The notes under the pieces: model-generated
What the model was told of the DNA's origin: nothing
The model's input: the letters and a program-made list of their open reading frames with translations, nothing else
Database searches by the model: none
Shown here: in pieces, positions 7,996-14,466 of the stretch
Position numbering within the stretch: the stretch's first letter is position 1
Layout: the number at the start of each line of letters is the position of its first letter
Position numbers and translations under genes: made by a program
Origin: a virus
Reading direction: 5' to 3' (one strand)
IMG/VR virus record: IMGVR_UViG_3300042564_002717
Location: 1 to 33,119 of that record
DNA length: 33,119 nt

Positions 7996-8315
7996 TCTTT
8001 CTCCCGAAGGTCCGGAAGTTTTACGCCGGCAGCAATTAGGGCGCGGCGCTTCTTGCGGCGCTCCGAAGGAATAAGTCCACCCCATAGTCCGTAATAAGGT
8101 TCGTAACGAATTCCAAAATCGGCGCACATGTTTATTAGAGGGCAAGAGGCGCATAAACTTTTGGCAATTTCTCGCGCGTAGGCTCCGCCTGGCTTTAGGA
8201 ATTCTTCAAAATAGGCGTCCGGATAATTGGTGCAGGGAGTCTCTTCGCCTAACTTCTCGATCGCGTCCATAAAGGCGAGGTGGTCCCTTGCCTCTTCGTT
8301 AGTGTTATAAAGCAT
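7992..8315 (-). CDS. whiB: WhiB-family iron-sulfur transcriptional regulator
   Basis: This 107-residue protein has four cysteines (C28, C55, C58, C64) spaced to bind a [4Fe-4S] cluster, then the WhiB signature GLWGG (76-80) and a basic C-terminal tail (SERRKKRR). WhiB proteins are confined to actinobacteria and their phages, bind region 4 of the principal sigma factor and redirect transcription. This is the only leftward gene. It converges on the methyltransferase gene with overlapping stop codons and diverges from the recombination module, with its own promoter at 8364-8392. It probably controls host or phage transcription; some phage WhiB proteins block host WhiB function and superinfection. 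Confidence 0.93.
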   Translation of the reverse strand: MLYNTNEEARDHLAFMDAIEKLGEETPCTNYPDAYFEEFLKPGGAYAREIAKSLCASCPLINMCADFGIRYEPYYGLWGGLIPSERRKKRRALIAAGVKLPDLREKD

Positions 8316-8363
8316 TCGCGTTTCTTTCTCTTATTGTCGGTCCTAAGAATTAGGATTAGGTCA

Positions 8364-8392
8364 ACACTAAACCAAATAAGGCGGCAACGCAA
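8364..8392 (-). promoter_or_regulatory. whiB promoter TTGCGT-17-TAGTGT with 5'-terminal hairpin
   Basis: On the minus strand, TTGCGT (8392-8387) is followed after 17 bases by TAGTGT (8369-8364). The predicted transcript start (about 8357) falls next to a perfect hairpin TCCTAA-TTC-TTAGGA (8355-8341). The -35 box is identical to that of the rightward promoter at 3362. The rest of the 8316-8451 gap holds a hairpin CCGAAG/CTTCGG (8396-8417) in the leader of the rightward recombination operon, for which I see no convincing -10. Confidence 0.55.
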
Positions 8393-8451
8393 AAACCGAA
8401 GAACCTAAGTCCTTCGGCTTGCGGACACCGCGAGAAAGTGAGAAAGAAGCA

Positions 8452-9357
8452 ATGTCTAAAAATAATTCTAGCGAGCTAGCCGAACACCTGGGCATGGCTC
8501 GCCGCGAGGGAATCCTCGAAAACAATTCTTCAGAGTGGCACGAACTACGCAAAACCGGAATCGGTGGAAGCGACGTTTCGGCTATTGCTGGAGTCAATCC
8601 CTGGACTAGCGCGTTCACGCTCTGGGCTAAAAAGACCGGCCGAATTGACGACTCTTTCGTTCCTAGTGAGGCCGCAGAGTGGGGAACTCGTTTAGAGCCG
8701 ATCGTCCTCGATAAGTTTGAGGAAGAATTTCCGGACTTGAAGATTCACCGCGACGTTGGAACTTGGCGTAATAACGAGAGACGTTATCAAATCGCTAATC
8801 CGGACGCTATCTGGGAAAAGGACGGCGAGTTCGGAATTGTTGAGATCAAAACGGCGCGCTATGAGGACGACTGGGCGGACGGCGTTCCGGCGTATTACCG
8901 AACGCAAGTTCTCTGGTATGCGCAGACTTTCGGATTCAAAACTAAAATCTACGTCGTCGCTTTATTTTCTGGAAGTAAGTTTCGCGTTTTTGAAGTGGAC
9001 CCAGCGCAGTTAGAGTTCGAGACCGAATCTAACCTCGCCGCGGTAGAAAAGTTCCTTCCTTACTTAGAGCAGGATAAGCAGCCGGATTATGACGGAGCGG
9101 CCTCGACGCTGGCAACCGTTCGCGAACTACACCCTGAAATAAATCCGGACTTAGAAGTTGAACTAGGCGAACTTTACGAAAGTTATCAAGCCTCGCAACT
9201 TATCGCGGACGAGGCTAACTCTCGCGCTAACGAGTGGAAGTCTCGAGTCTTAGGCGCTTTAGGTAACGCGAAAAGAGGAACCTATCAAGGCCAGCCGGTC
9301 GTTAGCCGTCAGAGCCGAAACGGTGGAATCCCTTACCTAGTGAACAAGCGCGGATAA
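8452..9357 (+). CDS. YqaJ-family exonuclease / viral recombinase
   Basis: From the ATG at 8452 (GAAAGAAG upstream) the product has 301 residues. It shows the YqaJ pattern: GIGGSDVSAIAGVNPW (36-51), WGTRLEP (77-83), and the PD-(D/E)XK active site formed by D118 (NPDAIW) and E131-x-K133 (VEIKTA). Such enzymes, like lambda Exo, degrade one strand of double-stranded ends and hand the single strand to an annealing protein. The ERF protein encoded 500 bases downstream is the likely partner. A possible TTG start at 8419 lacks support. The stop overlaps the next gene (TAATG). Confidence 0.9.
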   Translation: MSKNNSSELAEHLGMARREGILENNSSEWHELRKTGIGGSDVSAIAGVNPWTSAFTLWAKKTGRIDDSFVPSEAAEWGTRLEPIVLDKFEEEFPDLKIHRDVGTWRNNERRYQIANPDAIWEKDGEFGIVEIKTARYEDDWADGVPAYYRTQVLWYAQTFGFKTKIYVVALFSGSKFRVFEVDPAQLEFETESNLAAVEKFLPYLEQDKQPDYDGAASTLATVRELHPEINPDLEVELGELYESYQASQLIADEANSRANEWKSRVLGALGNAKRGTYQGQPVVSRQSRNGGIPYLVNKRG

Positions 9358-9638
9358 TGGCTAACTTAGGAAACGAAGCCTCCGTCGCTGGAACGGACGT
9401 CTGGCTAACCCCACCTAAACTTTTGGCAAAATTAGGGGAGTTCGACCTGGACCCCTGCTCTCCGCTCAATAGGCCTTGGGATACTGCTCGAAAGCATTAC
9501 ACGATAGAGGACGACGGCCTCGCTCAAACCTGGGAGGGCCGCGTCTGGCTAAATCCCCCTTATGGGCCTCCTATGGTGAAGTGGCTAAAGAAAATGGCTT
9601 TCTATGAGGGGGGGGGGGATCGCTTTAGTGTTTGCTAG
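9357..9638 (+). CDS. Dam-type DNA N6-adenine methyltransferase, N-terminal part (interrupted at G tract)
   Basis: Residues 1-82 match the start of the phage DNA N-6-adenine-methyltransferase family: VWLTPPKLLAKLGEFDLDPC, DDGLAQTWEGRVWLNPPYG with the catalytic NPPY motif, then KWLKKMAFYE. At an uninterrupted run of 11 G (9608-9618) the frame leaves the conserved sequence and ends after nine more codons. The missing C-terminal part is encoded immediately downstream in the frame one base later. With ten G the two parts join into a normal-length protein of 166 residues. As written, this product lacks the IALVFARTET segment and should be inactive. Confidence 0.85.
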   Translation: MANLGNEASVAGTDVWLTPPKLLAKLGEFDLDPCSPLNRPWDTARKHYTIEDDGLAQTWEGRVWLNPPYGPPMVKWLKKMAFYEGGGDRFSVC

Positions 9639-9858
9639 AACGGAAACTCGAGCCTTTCAAGAGTGGGTGTGGCCTTACGCTTCCGCCATGCTCTTTATCA
9701 AGGGCCGGCTAAAGTTTTTTTCGGAAGAAGGCGTCGAAGCTGGTTCGGCCGGCTCGCCTTCGGTCCTAATTGCTTACGGAGAAAAAGAGAGAGAGTTTCT
9801 CCGGACTTGCGCGGTAGAAGGCGCATTCGTGGAACTAAACAAAGAAAAGGAAAAATAA
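9604..9858 (+). CDS. Dam-type DNA N6-adenine methyltransferase, C-terminal part (out of frame)
   Basis: The frame from the G tract onward encodes GGGIALVFARTETRAFQEWV, then a FIKGRLKFF motif and PSVLIAYG, the standard second half of the phage Dam family. The ATG at 9604 gives an open frame, but it is probably not a true start: homology begins within the G tract, and only a frame change (ten G, transcript slippage, or a +1 ribosomal shift) would attach it to the catalytic NPPY half. It ends two bases before the ERF gene and keeps good codon use and no internal stops, so decay is recent or the switch is reversible. Confidence 0.8.
   Translation: MRGGGIALVFARTETRAFQEWVWPYASAMLFIKGRLKFFSEEGVEAGSAGSPSVLIAYGEKEREFLRTCAVEGAFVELNKEKEK
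9608..9618 (+). repeat. G11 homopolymer tract inside the Dam methyltransferase gene
   Basis: Eleven consecutive G lie exactly where the reading frame of the methyltransferase breaks. Loss of one G restores a continuous 166-residue protein with E-GGG-IALVF across the join. Such tracts are typical phase-variable sites. A homopolymer error in sequencing or assembly is the main alternative. Confidence 0.9.
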
Positions 9859-9860
9859 AA

Positions 9861-10448
9861 ATGGCTCAAGCAAGAGAAGTAATCCTCGAAATTATGAAGG
9901 AAGTTCAGGCCGTATCTAAGAAGGAACGTAACGAGGCGCAGAAGTTCAACTTTCGCGGAATCGACGCCGTTCTAAACGTGGTCGGTCCAGCGCTTCGTAA
10001 GGCCGGAGGTTTTCTAGTCCCTAACGTTTTGGAGAAGGTTTACGACGTGGCTCCAACTAAGAGCGGCGGTTTTCAGACGGTCGTTCGCCTAAGCGTAGAG
10101 TTTTCAATCTATGGCAGCGAGGGCGAGCCGGTGAGCGGTATCGTCGCAGCGGAGGCGTTCGACACTTCGGACAAGGCGACGGCAAAAGCAATGTCGGTGG
10201 CTCTAAGAACCTGGCTTCTTCAAGTTTTGGCCTTGCCAACAGATGAACCGGACGCGGACTCTTTCTATCCGGAATTAGGCGGCGCTCCGGTCGCTGCTAG
10301 AAATTGGCAGGGAGAAATTGACGCCTTGAAGGATCGAGACGCGGCGCTTCAACTATTCAACGAGGCGCGAACTCGAAAAGCACCGAAGGAAGTCATGGAC
10401 GCGATTACTGCTAAAGGTAAGACGTTCCTAACTCCGGACAATGTTTAG
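9861..10448 (+). CDS. erf: ERF-family single-strand annealing protein
   Basis: From the ATG at 9861 (AAGGA 11 bases upstream) the product has 195 residues. It matches the ERF superfamily: ILEIMKEVQAVSKKERN, NFRGIDAVLNVVGPALRKAG, then FDTSDKATAKAMSVALRTWL, the helical conserved core. ERF proteins anneal complementary single strands during recombination and genome circularisation. It is paired with the YqaJ exonuclease two genes upstream, making a two-component recombination system. A longer frame start at 9663 would overlap the methyltransferase and is rejected. The gene overlaps the next by 8 bases. Confidence 0.9.
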   Translation: MAQAREVILEIMKEVQAVSKKERNEAQKFNFRGIDAVLNVVGPALRKAGGFLVPNVLEKVYDVAPTKSGGFQTVVRLSVEFSIYGSEGEPVSGIVAAEAFDTSDKATAKAMSVALRTWLLQVLALPTDEPDADSFYPELGGAPVAARNWQGEIDALKDRDAALQLFNEARTRKAPKEVMDAITAKGKTFLTPDNV

Positions 10449-10626
10449 CCTTTTTGATAAACGCGACATTTTGGCCGCAGCAACTAAAGAAGTTTTAGAG
10501 CATGCGGAAACGATTACGGCGGCGGACGACTTAGACCTTCGCTCTAGTTACGTAAAAGAGGCGTCGAGAATCGCTCTGCGGTTATTTGACGTTCAGAAAG
10601 AAATTGAGGAAAATGAGCAACTTTAG
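10441..10626 (+). CDS. Hypothetical small protein
   Basis: The product has 61 residues, acidic and helical, starting MFSLFDKRDIL. Its start lies within the end of the ERF gene (8-base overlap), and its end overlaps the start of the next gene by 14 bases. No family is recognised. The tight overlaps on both sides support it as a real gene of the recombination operon. Confidence 0.65.
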   Translation: MFSLFDKRDILAAATKEVLEHAETITAADDLDLRSSYVKEASRIALRLFDVQKEIEENEQL

Positions 10627-10975
10627 AAACATCGAGTATCCGGCAGACGTAGTAGCGGAACTCAACTCACTAAGAGCGCAATCCGAAAAAGGAATCGCTT
10701 ACCTGGCGGAGACCGAAGCGGAATTCGTTCGGTTGGACTTAGAGGCCGATCGCGTAGAAGCGCTCTCTTTTTTGGACGCTGGAGGAACCGTCGCGGACCG
10801 GCAAGCCGTCGCGAAGTTGAAAGCTATTCCGGCAAGAGAAGAAGCCGAACTAAAAAAGGTCGAAGTCAATCGCATCAAACTAAAACTCCGGCACTTATCG
10901 GAGGCTATGAACGCGACGCAGACCGCCGGAAAAATGATCGAACTCCAATGGAAGACCGCAGGAATCGAGAAATGA
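10613..10975 (+). CDS. Coiled-coil protein of the recombination operon
   Basis: From the ATG at 10613 (GAGGAA just upstream) the product has 120 residues. Two highly charged helical stretches (about 14-50 and 70-110) suggest an antiparallel coiled coil. No cysteines or catalytic motif are seen. Its place between ERF and the HNH gene suggests a structural or accessory role in DNA recombination, which is inference. It couples to the next gene by ATGA. Confidence 0.7.
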   Translation: MSNFRNIEYPADVVAELNSLRAQSEKGIAYLAETEAEFVRLDLEADRVEALSFLDAGGTVADRQAVAKLKAIPAREEAELKKVEVNRIKLKLRHLSEAMNATQTAGKMIELQWKTAGIEK

Positions 10976-11307
10976 AAAAGAAAGACTTCGAGAAGTTACT
11001 CGAGCGCGATAAATACTGTCTACATTGCGGAGAGACCGAAAGGCTGGCTCCTAATCACCGCGCTAACCGCGGAATGGGCGGCTCAAAAGAAAGAGACGTT
11101 CCTTCTAACATCGTTCTTCTATGTTCAGAGTTCAACGGCCTAATCGAGTCAGACGCTCACGCTGCCGATAGAGCGAGAATGTTCGGCTGGAAACTTTCAA
11201 CCTGGGAAGATCCTAAATCGGCTTTAGTCTTCGACTTTATGGCCGGCGAGTCTTTTCTTTTGGACGACGGCTGGGGACGTAGCCTAGTTCTTCCGAAGGA
11301 GAACTAA
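10972..11307 (+). CDS. HNH-like endonuclease domain protein
   Basis: The product has 111 residues from the ATGA overlap. It has RDKYCLHCGE with a C-x2-C metal site (about C15, C18), then NHRANRGMGGSK with the active-site histidine region and NIVLLCSEFNGLIESDAHA. This is the compact HNH type common in actinophage replication regions, often followed by a conserved GWK(L) strand, present here. In the second half, one of the two cysteines usually expected before N is F (CSEFN), so metal binding may be altered. A role in resolving or nicking DNA is likely. Confidence 0.8.
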   Translation: MKKKDFEKLLERDKYCLHCGETERLAPNHRANRGMGGSKERDVPSNIVLLCSEFNGLIESDAHAADRARMFGWKLSTWEDPKSALVFDFMAGESFLLDDGWGRSLVLPKEN

Positions 11308-12119
11308 TGCCAATCATTAGAGCCGAATTACCGTTCGACAATCACTTTACGCAAATTCCTAATTCCTGGGTTCGCGATCGCCGCCTCTCGCTCAAGGCTA
11401 TCGGCCTTCTTGCGCAACTTATGAGCCATGCCGTCGGCTGGAACGTCTCTATTCGTTCTCTGGCAGAAGCGAACGGTTGCGGACTCGATTCGATAAGAAC
11501 GGCCGTCGTCGAGCTAGAACAGGCCGGCTATTTGACGCGTTTACAGACTCGAGACGCTGGCAAGTTTGCCGAGGTAACTTGGCGCACTAACGACCCTTCG
11601 GAAATTCCGGTGTCGGATAATCCGGTGTCGGCAAATCCGACCCCTAAGAATAACAATCTTTCAGAAGAACAAGAAAAAGAACTTTATGGCTGGAATGAGG
11701 CTTTTGAAATCTTCTGGGCAACTTATCCGCGAAAGGCTGGCAAGGGAGCAGCGCTAAGAGCGTTCAGGAAGGCTTGTATGGCTCTAGGAGGGCCGGAGGC
11801 AATCCTCGAAGGCGCGAGCCGGTATCGGAACGACCCTAACCGCGTTGAGGCGTATACGGCTCACCCGACGACCTGGCTAAACGCTTGCCGCTGGGACGAC
11901 GATCCTCTTCCGGAAAGAATCCTCTCCGCGGCAGAGAGAAAAGCGGCGGAAGACGCAGCGTATCAAGAACGCAAGAAGCGAGACGAAGAGTTTCGCGAGA
12001 AGGAACGAATTCGAGAGGCTGCCGAACGTGAGGCCGCGGAACGTGAACGGTTAGAGAATCCGGTCGAACGTTGCGAACATAACCGCGTCGCCGTAATTTG
12101 TCCGAAGTGTAATAAATAA
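11307..12119 (+). CDS. Winged-helix replication protein with C-terminal zinc motif
   Basis: This 270-residue protein begins with a replication-initiator type winged helix (about 15-95): FTQIPNSWVRDRRLSLKAIG, then SIRSLAEANGCG and AVVELEQAGYLTRL. A second domain (about 125-195, FEIFWATYPRKAGKGAALRA) is typical of phage replication proteins of this class. A long charged helix (about 205-252) and a closing CEH-x6-CPKC zinc-ribbon-like end complete it. It probably marks the origin and recruits host replication proteins, as no phage helicase or polymerase is present. It starts in a TAATG junction. Confidence 0.8.
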   Translation: MPIIRAELPFDNHFTQIPNSWVRDRRLSLKAIGLLAQLMSHAVGWNVSIRSLAEANGCGLDSIRTAVVELEQAGYLTRLQTRDAGKFAEVTWRTNDPSEIPVSDNPVSANPTPKNNNLSEEQEKELYGWNEAFEIFWATYPRKAGKGAALRAFRKACMALGGPEAILEGASRYRNDPNRVEAYTAHPTTWLNACRWDDDPLPERILSAAERKAAEDAAYQERKKRDEEFREKERIREAAEREAAERERLENPVERCEHNRVAVICPKCNK

Positions 12120-12195
12120 AATTCTTTAGTCTCGACTTGAGGCCAAAGAACCGAAGAGCCGGCTTAGTTGCTGGACCCTAAAGAAAGAAATAAAG

Positions 12196-12627
12196 ATGAC
12201 AATTCAAAACGCAGAGTTTACAGCCTGGGTAAACGAGATCAAGCCGACCGAGTGGGGAGCGTTCGTAAAACTTTCACACGAAAGACGAATCTTCAACGAG
12301 GCGACTCAAGGCTGGGAAACCGTCGGCCGCGACTACATCGACGCTTCGGCAACTTCCGAATTCTTGCCAATTCTCGAGGCTAATAAATTGGTAAAGATTA
12401 TCTGTAACGTAGACGGAACTCCGAACGCTTACCTCTCGAAGACCGGCGAAGCTAGAGCAAGCCTAAAAATTTCTATCACTTCAGTTTCACCGGTTGAACG
12501 CCGCGGAGACGTAGAAGTTTCGCCGCAACTAAACACTTCTCTGGCTCCTCGAGCCTGGGTTCCTAACGACGCTAACCTTGCCGCAACTCTAGGTGCGACT
12601 CCGCTAGACGAAGAGGCTCCGTTCTAA
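12196..12627 (+). CDS. ssb: Single-stranded DNA-binding protein
   Basis: The product has 143 residues. The first 105 form an OB fold (FTAWVNEIKPTEWGAFVKLS, then GRDYIDASA and ASLKISITSV), and the tail ends in L-DEEAPF, the acidic tip by which SSB proteins recruit replication and repair partners. It would coat single strands made by the YqaJ exonuclease and at forks. A 76-base gap precedes it, with an AAAGAAAG ribosome site but no convincing promoter. The stop is joined to the next gene as TAATG. Confidence 0.85.
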   Translation: MTIQNAEFTAWVNEIKPTEWGAFVKLSHERRIFNEATQGWETVGRDYIDASATSEFLPILEANKLVKIICNVDGTPNAYLSKTGEARASLKISITSVSPVERRGDVEVSPQLNTSLAPRAWVPNDANLAATLGATPLDEEAPF

Positions 12628-12785
12628 TGGTTATGGTTTACTCCTTCGCCGCGGCTTGTCTAGTCGGCTGGCTAAGCCTTCAAGCGAACGATCCGGTTTC
12701 CGCGTTCTTAGGATTCGCGTTCTCTCTCTGGCTCTTCGTTTCTGGCCTAATCGCTTCGTATGTTGTCGGGAAACGTGAAGACTAG
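12627..12785 (+). CDS. Small two-helix membrane protein
   Basis: This short gene of 52 residues starts in the TAATG that ends ssb. It has two hydrophobic segments, about 3-19 (MVYSFAAACLVGWLSL) and 25-46 (SAFLGFAFSLWLFVSGLIA), and a charged end KRED. It overlaps the RusA gene at its 3' end. Function is unknown; small membrane proteins inside phage early operons often affect host entry exclusion or lysis timing. Confidence rests on the coupled junction and clean membrane pattern. Confidence 0.6.
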   Translation: MVMVYSFAAACLVGWLSLQANDPVSAFLGFAFSLWLFVSGLIASYVVGKRED

Positions 12786-13269
12786 AAAAGAACTTTTCTT
12801 CACCGCTTACGGAACCCCTCGACCGCAGGGTTCCAAAAGACACGTGGGAAATGGTCGTCTTATCGAGGCTTCAGACGTGAAACCCTGGAGGGCGACCATT
12901 ACCAACGCAATCTTCAAAGCGTGGATGGAGACCGGAGACGAAAGAGTTTTTCTAGAGCCGGTGGTTGTTAGGGCGACTTTCTTTCTCCCTCGACCTAAAA
13001 CGGTGAAAAGACCTCTTCCTTCGGTCGCTCCCGATCTCGACAAGTTATGTAGGGCGTTGGGAGATGCGCTTTCCGTAGATTCTCACGCCGTCCAAGACGA
13101 CGCGCTTATAGTCAAGTGGGAAGCCTCTAAGGTATACGCTCCGGACCCTAGAGACGCCGGAGTTCGGGTTTCGGTCCGGCTGGCAACTCCCGAAGACCTT
13201 TCCGAAGCTGGCGAAACCACTTTCGCTTTTCTTGAGGATTCGGAAATTTGCGAACATTGCGGAAAATAA
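12760..13269 (+). CDS. rusA: RusA-family Holliday junction resolvase
   Basis: The product has up to 169 residues. It has FTAYGTPRPQGSKRHVGNGR near the start, the acidic active-site motif PDLDKLCRALGDAL (D92, D94) and QDDALIVKWEASK (112-124), all diagnostic of RusA. The enzyme cuts four-way DNA junctions, needed after YqaJ/ERF recombination and before packaging. The C-terminal 35 residues add a CEHCGK ending that could bind metal. An alternative GTG start at 12775 (five residues shorter) fits homologues equally well; both overlap the membrane-protein gene. Confidence 0.88.
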   Translation: MLSGNVKTRKELFFTAYGTPRPQGSKRHVGNGRLIEASDVKPWRATITNAIFKAWMETGDERVFLEPVVVRATFFLPRPKTVKRPLPSVAPDLDKLCRALGDALSVDSHAVQDDALIVKWEASKVYAPDPRDAGVRVSVRLATPEDLSEAGETTFAFLEDSEICEHCGK

Positions 13270-13294
13270 AGTTTTGGTAACGACGCGCGAAGTC

Positions 13295-13324
13295 TTGCCA
13301 ATTCCCTAAGACCTGGGCTAACCT
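13295..13324 (+). promoter_or_regulatory. Promoter TTGCCA-18-TAACCT with 5'-terminal hairpin
   Basis: A -35 TTGCCA (13295-13300) and -10 TAACCT (13319-13324) stand in the 93-base gap after rusA. The expected start (about 13331) is two bases before a perfect hairpin CCGGAA-AAG-TTCCGG (13333-13347), which is followed by the AAGGGG ribosome site of the gene at 13363. The arrangement copies the promoters at 3362 and 8392. Confidence 0.5.
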
Positions 13325-13362
13325 AGTCATAACCGGAAAAGTTCCGGCGAAAGAAGGGGAAC

Positions 13363-13683
13363 ATGAGTAAAGATTCATTACGTCAATGTGGCAACTGCCT
13401 AACCTGGACGAAGGACGGCGGAAAAGACGCCTCCTCCGGCCGTAACTTTTGCGGCAAGTGTTTAGCCGTAACCGAAATCGAACGACCTAATGGTGAAGTA
13501 GAACTAAAGTTCGCGCTTGAAGGTTTAGACCTTGCTCGAATTGCTGGAGTTCGTCGAGGACTTCGCGCCGCAATTCAGGCACTAGAGGAGCAAGTAGAAA
13601 AGGCTTCGGACCTCGAAAGAGAGGCCGTTTATAACTGCCTTCTTGCCGTTTCCGAACTCACTATCGAGGAAGTGGAAGGCTAA
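13363..13683 (+). CDS. Zinc-finger-like hypothetical protein
   Basis: The product has 106 residues. Two C-x2-C pairs (C9/C12 and C30/C33) make a likely zinc ribbon in the first 35 residues. The remaining part is helical and acidic. No named family is recognised. It opens the operon that runs to 17812, has a strong AAGGGG site, and is joined to a membrane-protein gene by TAATG. It could be a small regulator or adaptor. Confidence 0.7.
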   Translation: MSKDSLRQCGNCLTWTKDGGKDASSGRNFCGKCLAVTEIERPNGEVELKFALEGLDLARIAGVRRGLRAAIQALEEQVEKASDLEREAVYNCLLAVSELTIEEVEG

Positions 13684-13889
13684 TGAAAAACGTTCTTCAC
13701 GTCGTCGCGGTTGCCGCGGTCGTTCTTCTTGCGTCGTCTATCGACTTTCTCACCGCGCTAATTTTCTCGAATCCGATTAGCGCTTTCTTCGGAGGAGTGA
13801 TTATGTTCCTCTTCCTTGCTTTTATGGCCGCCGTCTTTATGTGGACCGCGAAACGATTCCTAAACTCACTCGAAAGGAACGAAGACTAA
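13683..13889 (+). CDS. Small membrane protein
   Basis: The product has 68 residues with two long hydrophobic helices (about 4-29 and 35-56) and a charged C-terminal tail (KRFLNSLERNED). Both ends lie in TAATG junctions, so it is coupled with its neighbours. Unknown function; it would sit in the host inner membrane. Confidence 0.7.
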   Translation: MKNVLHVVAVAAVVLLASSIDFLTALIFSNPISAFFGGVIMFLFLAFMAAVFMWTAKRFLNSLERNED

Positions 13890-14173
13890 TGCCTAGAGCA
13901 AGAAAAACGGACCCCTCGACTTCTCACGAAGCGGCCGCCTCCGTCAAGGACCTAACCGAAACGAAGAAGGTTATTCTCCGGCTCTTGAAGAAGGGCAAGA
14001 AAACCGACGTCGATCTTGTCGAGGCTTTTTATCGAACTTCGACTCTCTACGCTTCGGAGTCCGGAATCCGTTCACGTCGCGCCGAATTGGTCGAGGCTGG
14101 ACTGGTTGAGGATTCGGGCCTTCGGGTCCGTCTCCGCTCCGGCCGAAACGCTATTCTCTGGAAGGTGGCATAG
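13889..14173 (+). CDS. Winged-helix DNA-binding protein
   Basis: From the ATG at 13889 the product has 94 residues. It begins RKTDPSTSHEAAASVKDLTE, a hallmark of a small winged-helix family frequent in actinophage early operons, then a helical pair (ILRLLKKG, LVEAFYR), a recognition helix region (SGIRSRRAELVEAGLV) and a wing (SGRNAILWKVA). It probably binds DNA as a transcription regulator of the phage. The next gene begins with GTG inside the TAG stop (TAGTG). Confidence 0.75.
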   Translation: MPRARKTDPSTSHEAAASVKDLTETKKVILRLLKKGKKTDVDLVEAFYRTSTLYASESGIRSRRAELVEAGLVEDSGLRVRLRSGRNAILWKVA

Positions 14174-14466
14174 TGGCAGACGTTCAAGTAAAACCGCGCT
14201 GCAAGTGTAAAGGTTGCTCTTTCTGGCTTGTCCTTGAGGCAGAGCGAGCGGACCTTTCCTATAAACGGCCTTCAAGTATCACGCCGCCGCCGAAGGAAGA
14301 AAAACCTAGAACCATAACTAAAGTCGTTTATCGGGATACGCCTCTAAGTGAGGAACGCGACCTAATGATGTTCAACGCTGGCAGACACGCGGCCGGAGCA
14401 AGAGACCAGCCGGCTATAAACGCTGCGGCTATGCTAAACGTCGAAATGGAGAAGGCACGTGGCTAA
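14173..14466 (+). CDS. Hypothetical protein with C-x-C-x2-C motif
   Basis: The product has 97 residues with a GTG start inside the upstream stop. The N-terminal CKCKGC motif (about 10-15) may bind metal. A Pro/Lys-rich linker separates it from a C-terminal helix with GRHAAGARDQPAINAAA. No family is recognised. It overlaps the start of the cytosine methyltransferase gene by 8 bases. Confidence 0.65.
   Translation: MADVQVKPRCKCKGCSFWLVLEAERADLSYKRPSSITPPPKEEKPRTITKVVYRDTPLSEERDLMMFNAGRHAAGARDQPAINAAAMLNVEMEKARG

Noticed and set aside
8334-8362. Rightward promoter TTGTCG with TTAGGT before the YqaJ gene
   Set aside because: The -10 box is poor, and the same bases are better explained by the whiB leader hairpin.
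8359-8364. TTGACC on the minus strand as the whiB -35 box
   Set aside because: A good -10 at the right distance is missing. TTGCGT-17-TAGTGT just upstream fits better and places the start at the hairpin.
9604-9618. ATG at 9604 as the start of an independent gene
   Set aside because: Homology to the methyltransferase begins inside the G tract, and the upstream half in the other frame completes it. No ribosome site is seen; frame change explains it better.
9663-9860. Upstream extension of the ERF gene
   Set aside because: It reads the methyltransferase region in another frame, very Arg rich. The ATG at 9861 has a ribosome site and matches the ERF family start.
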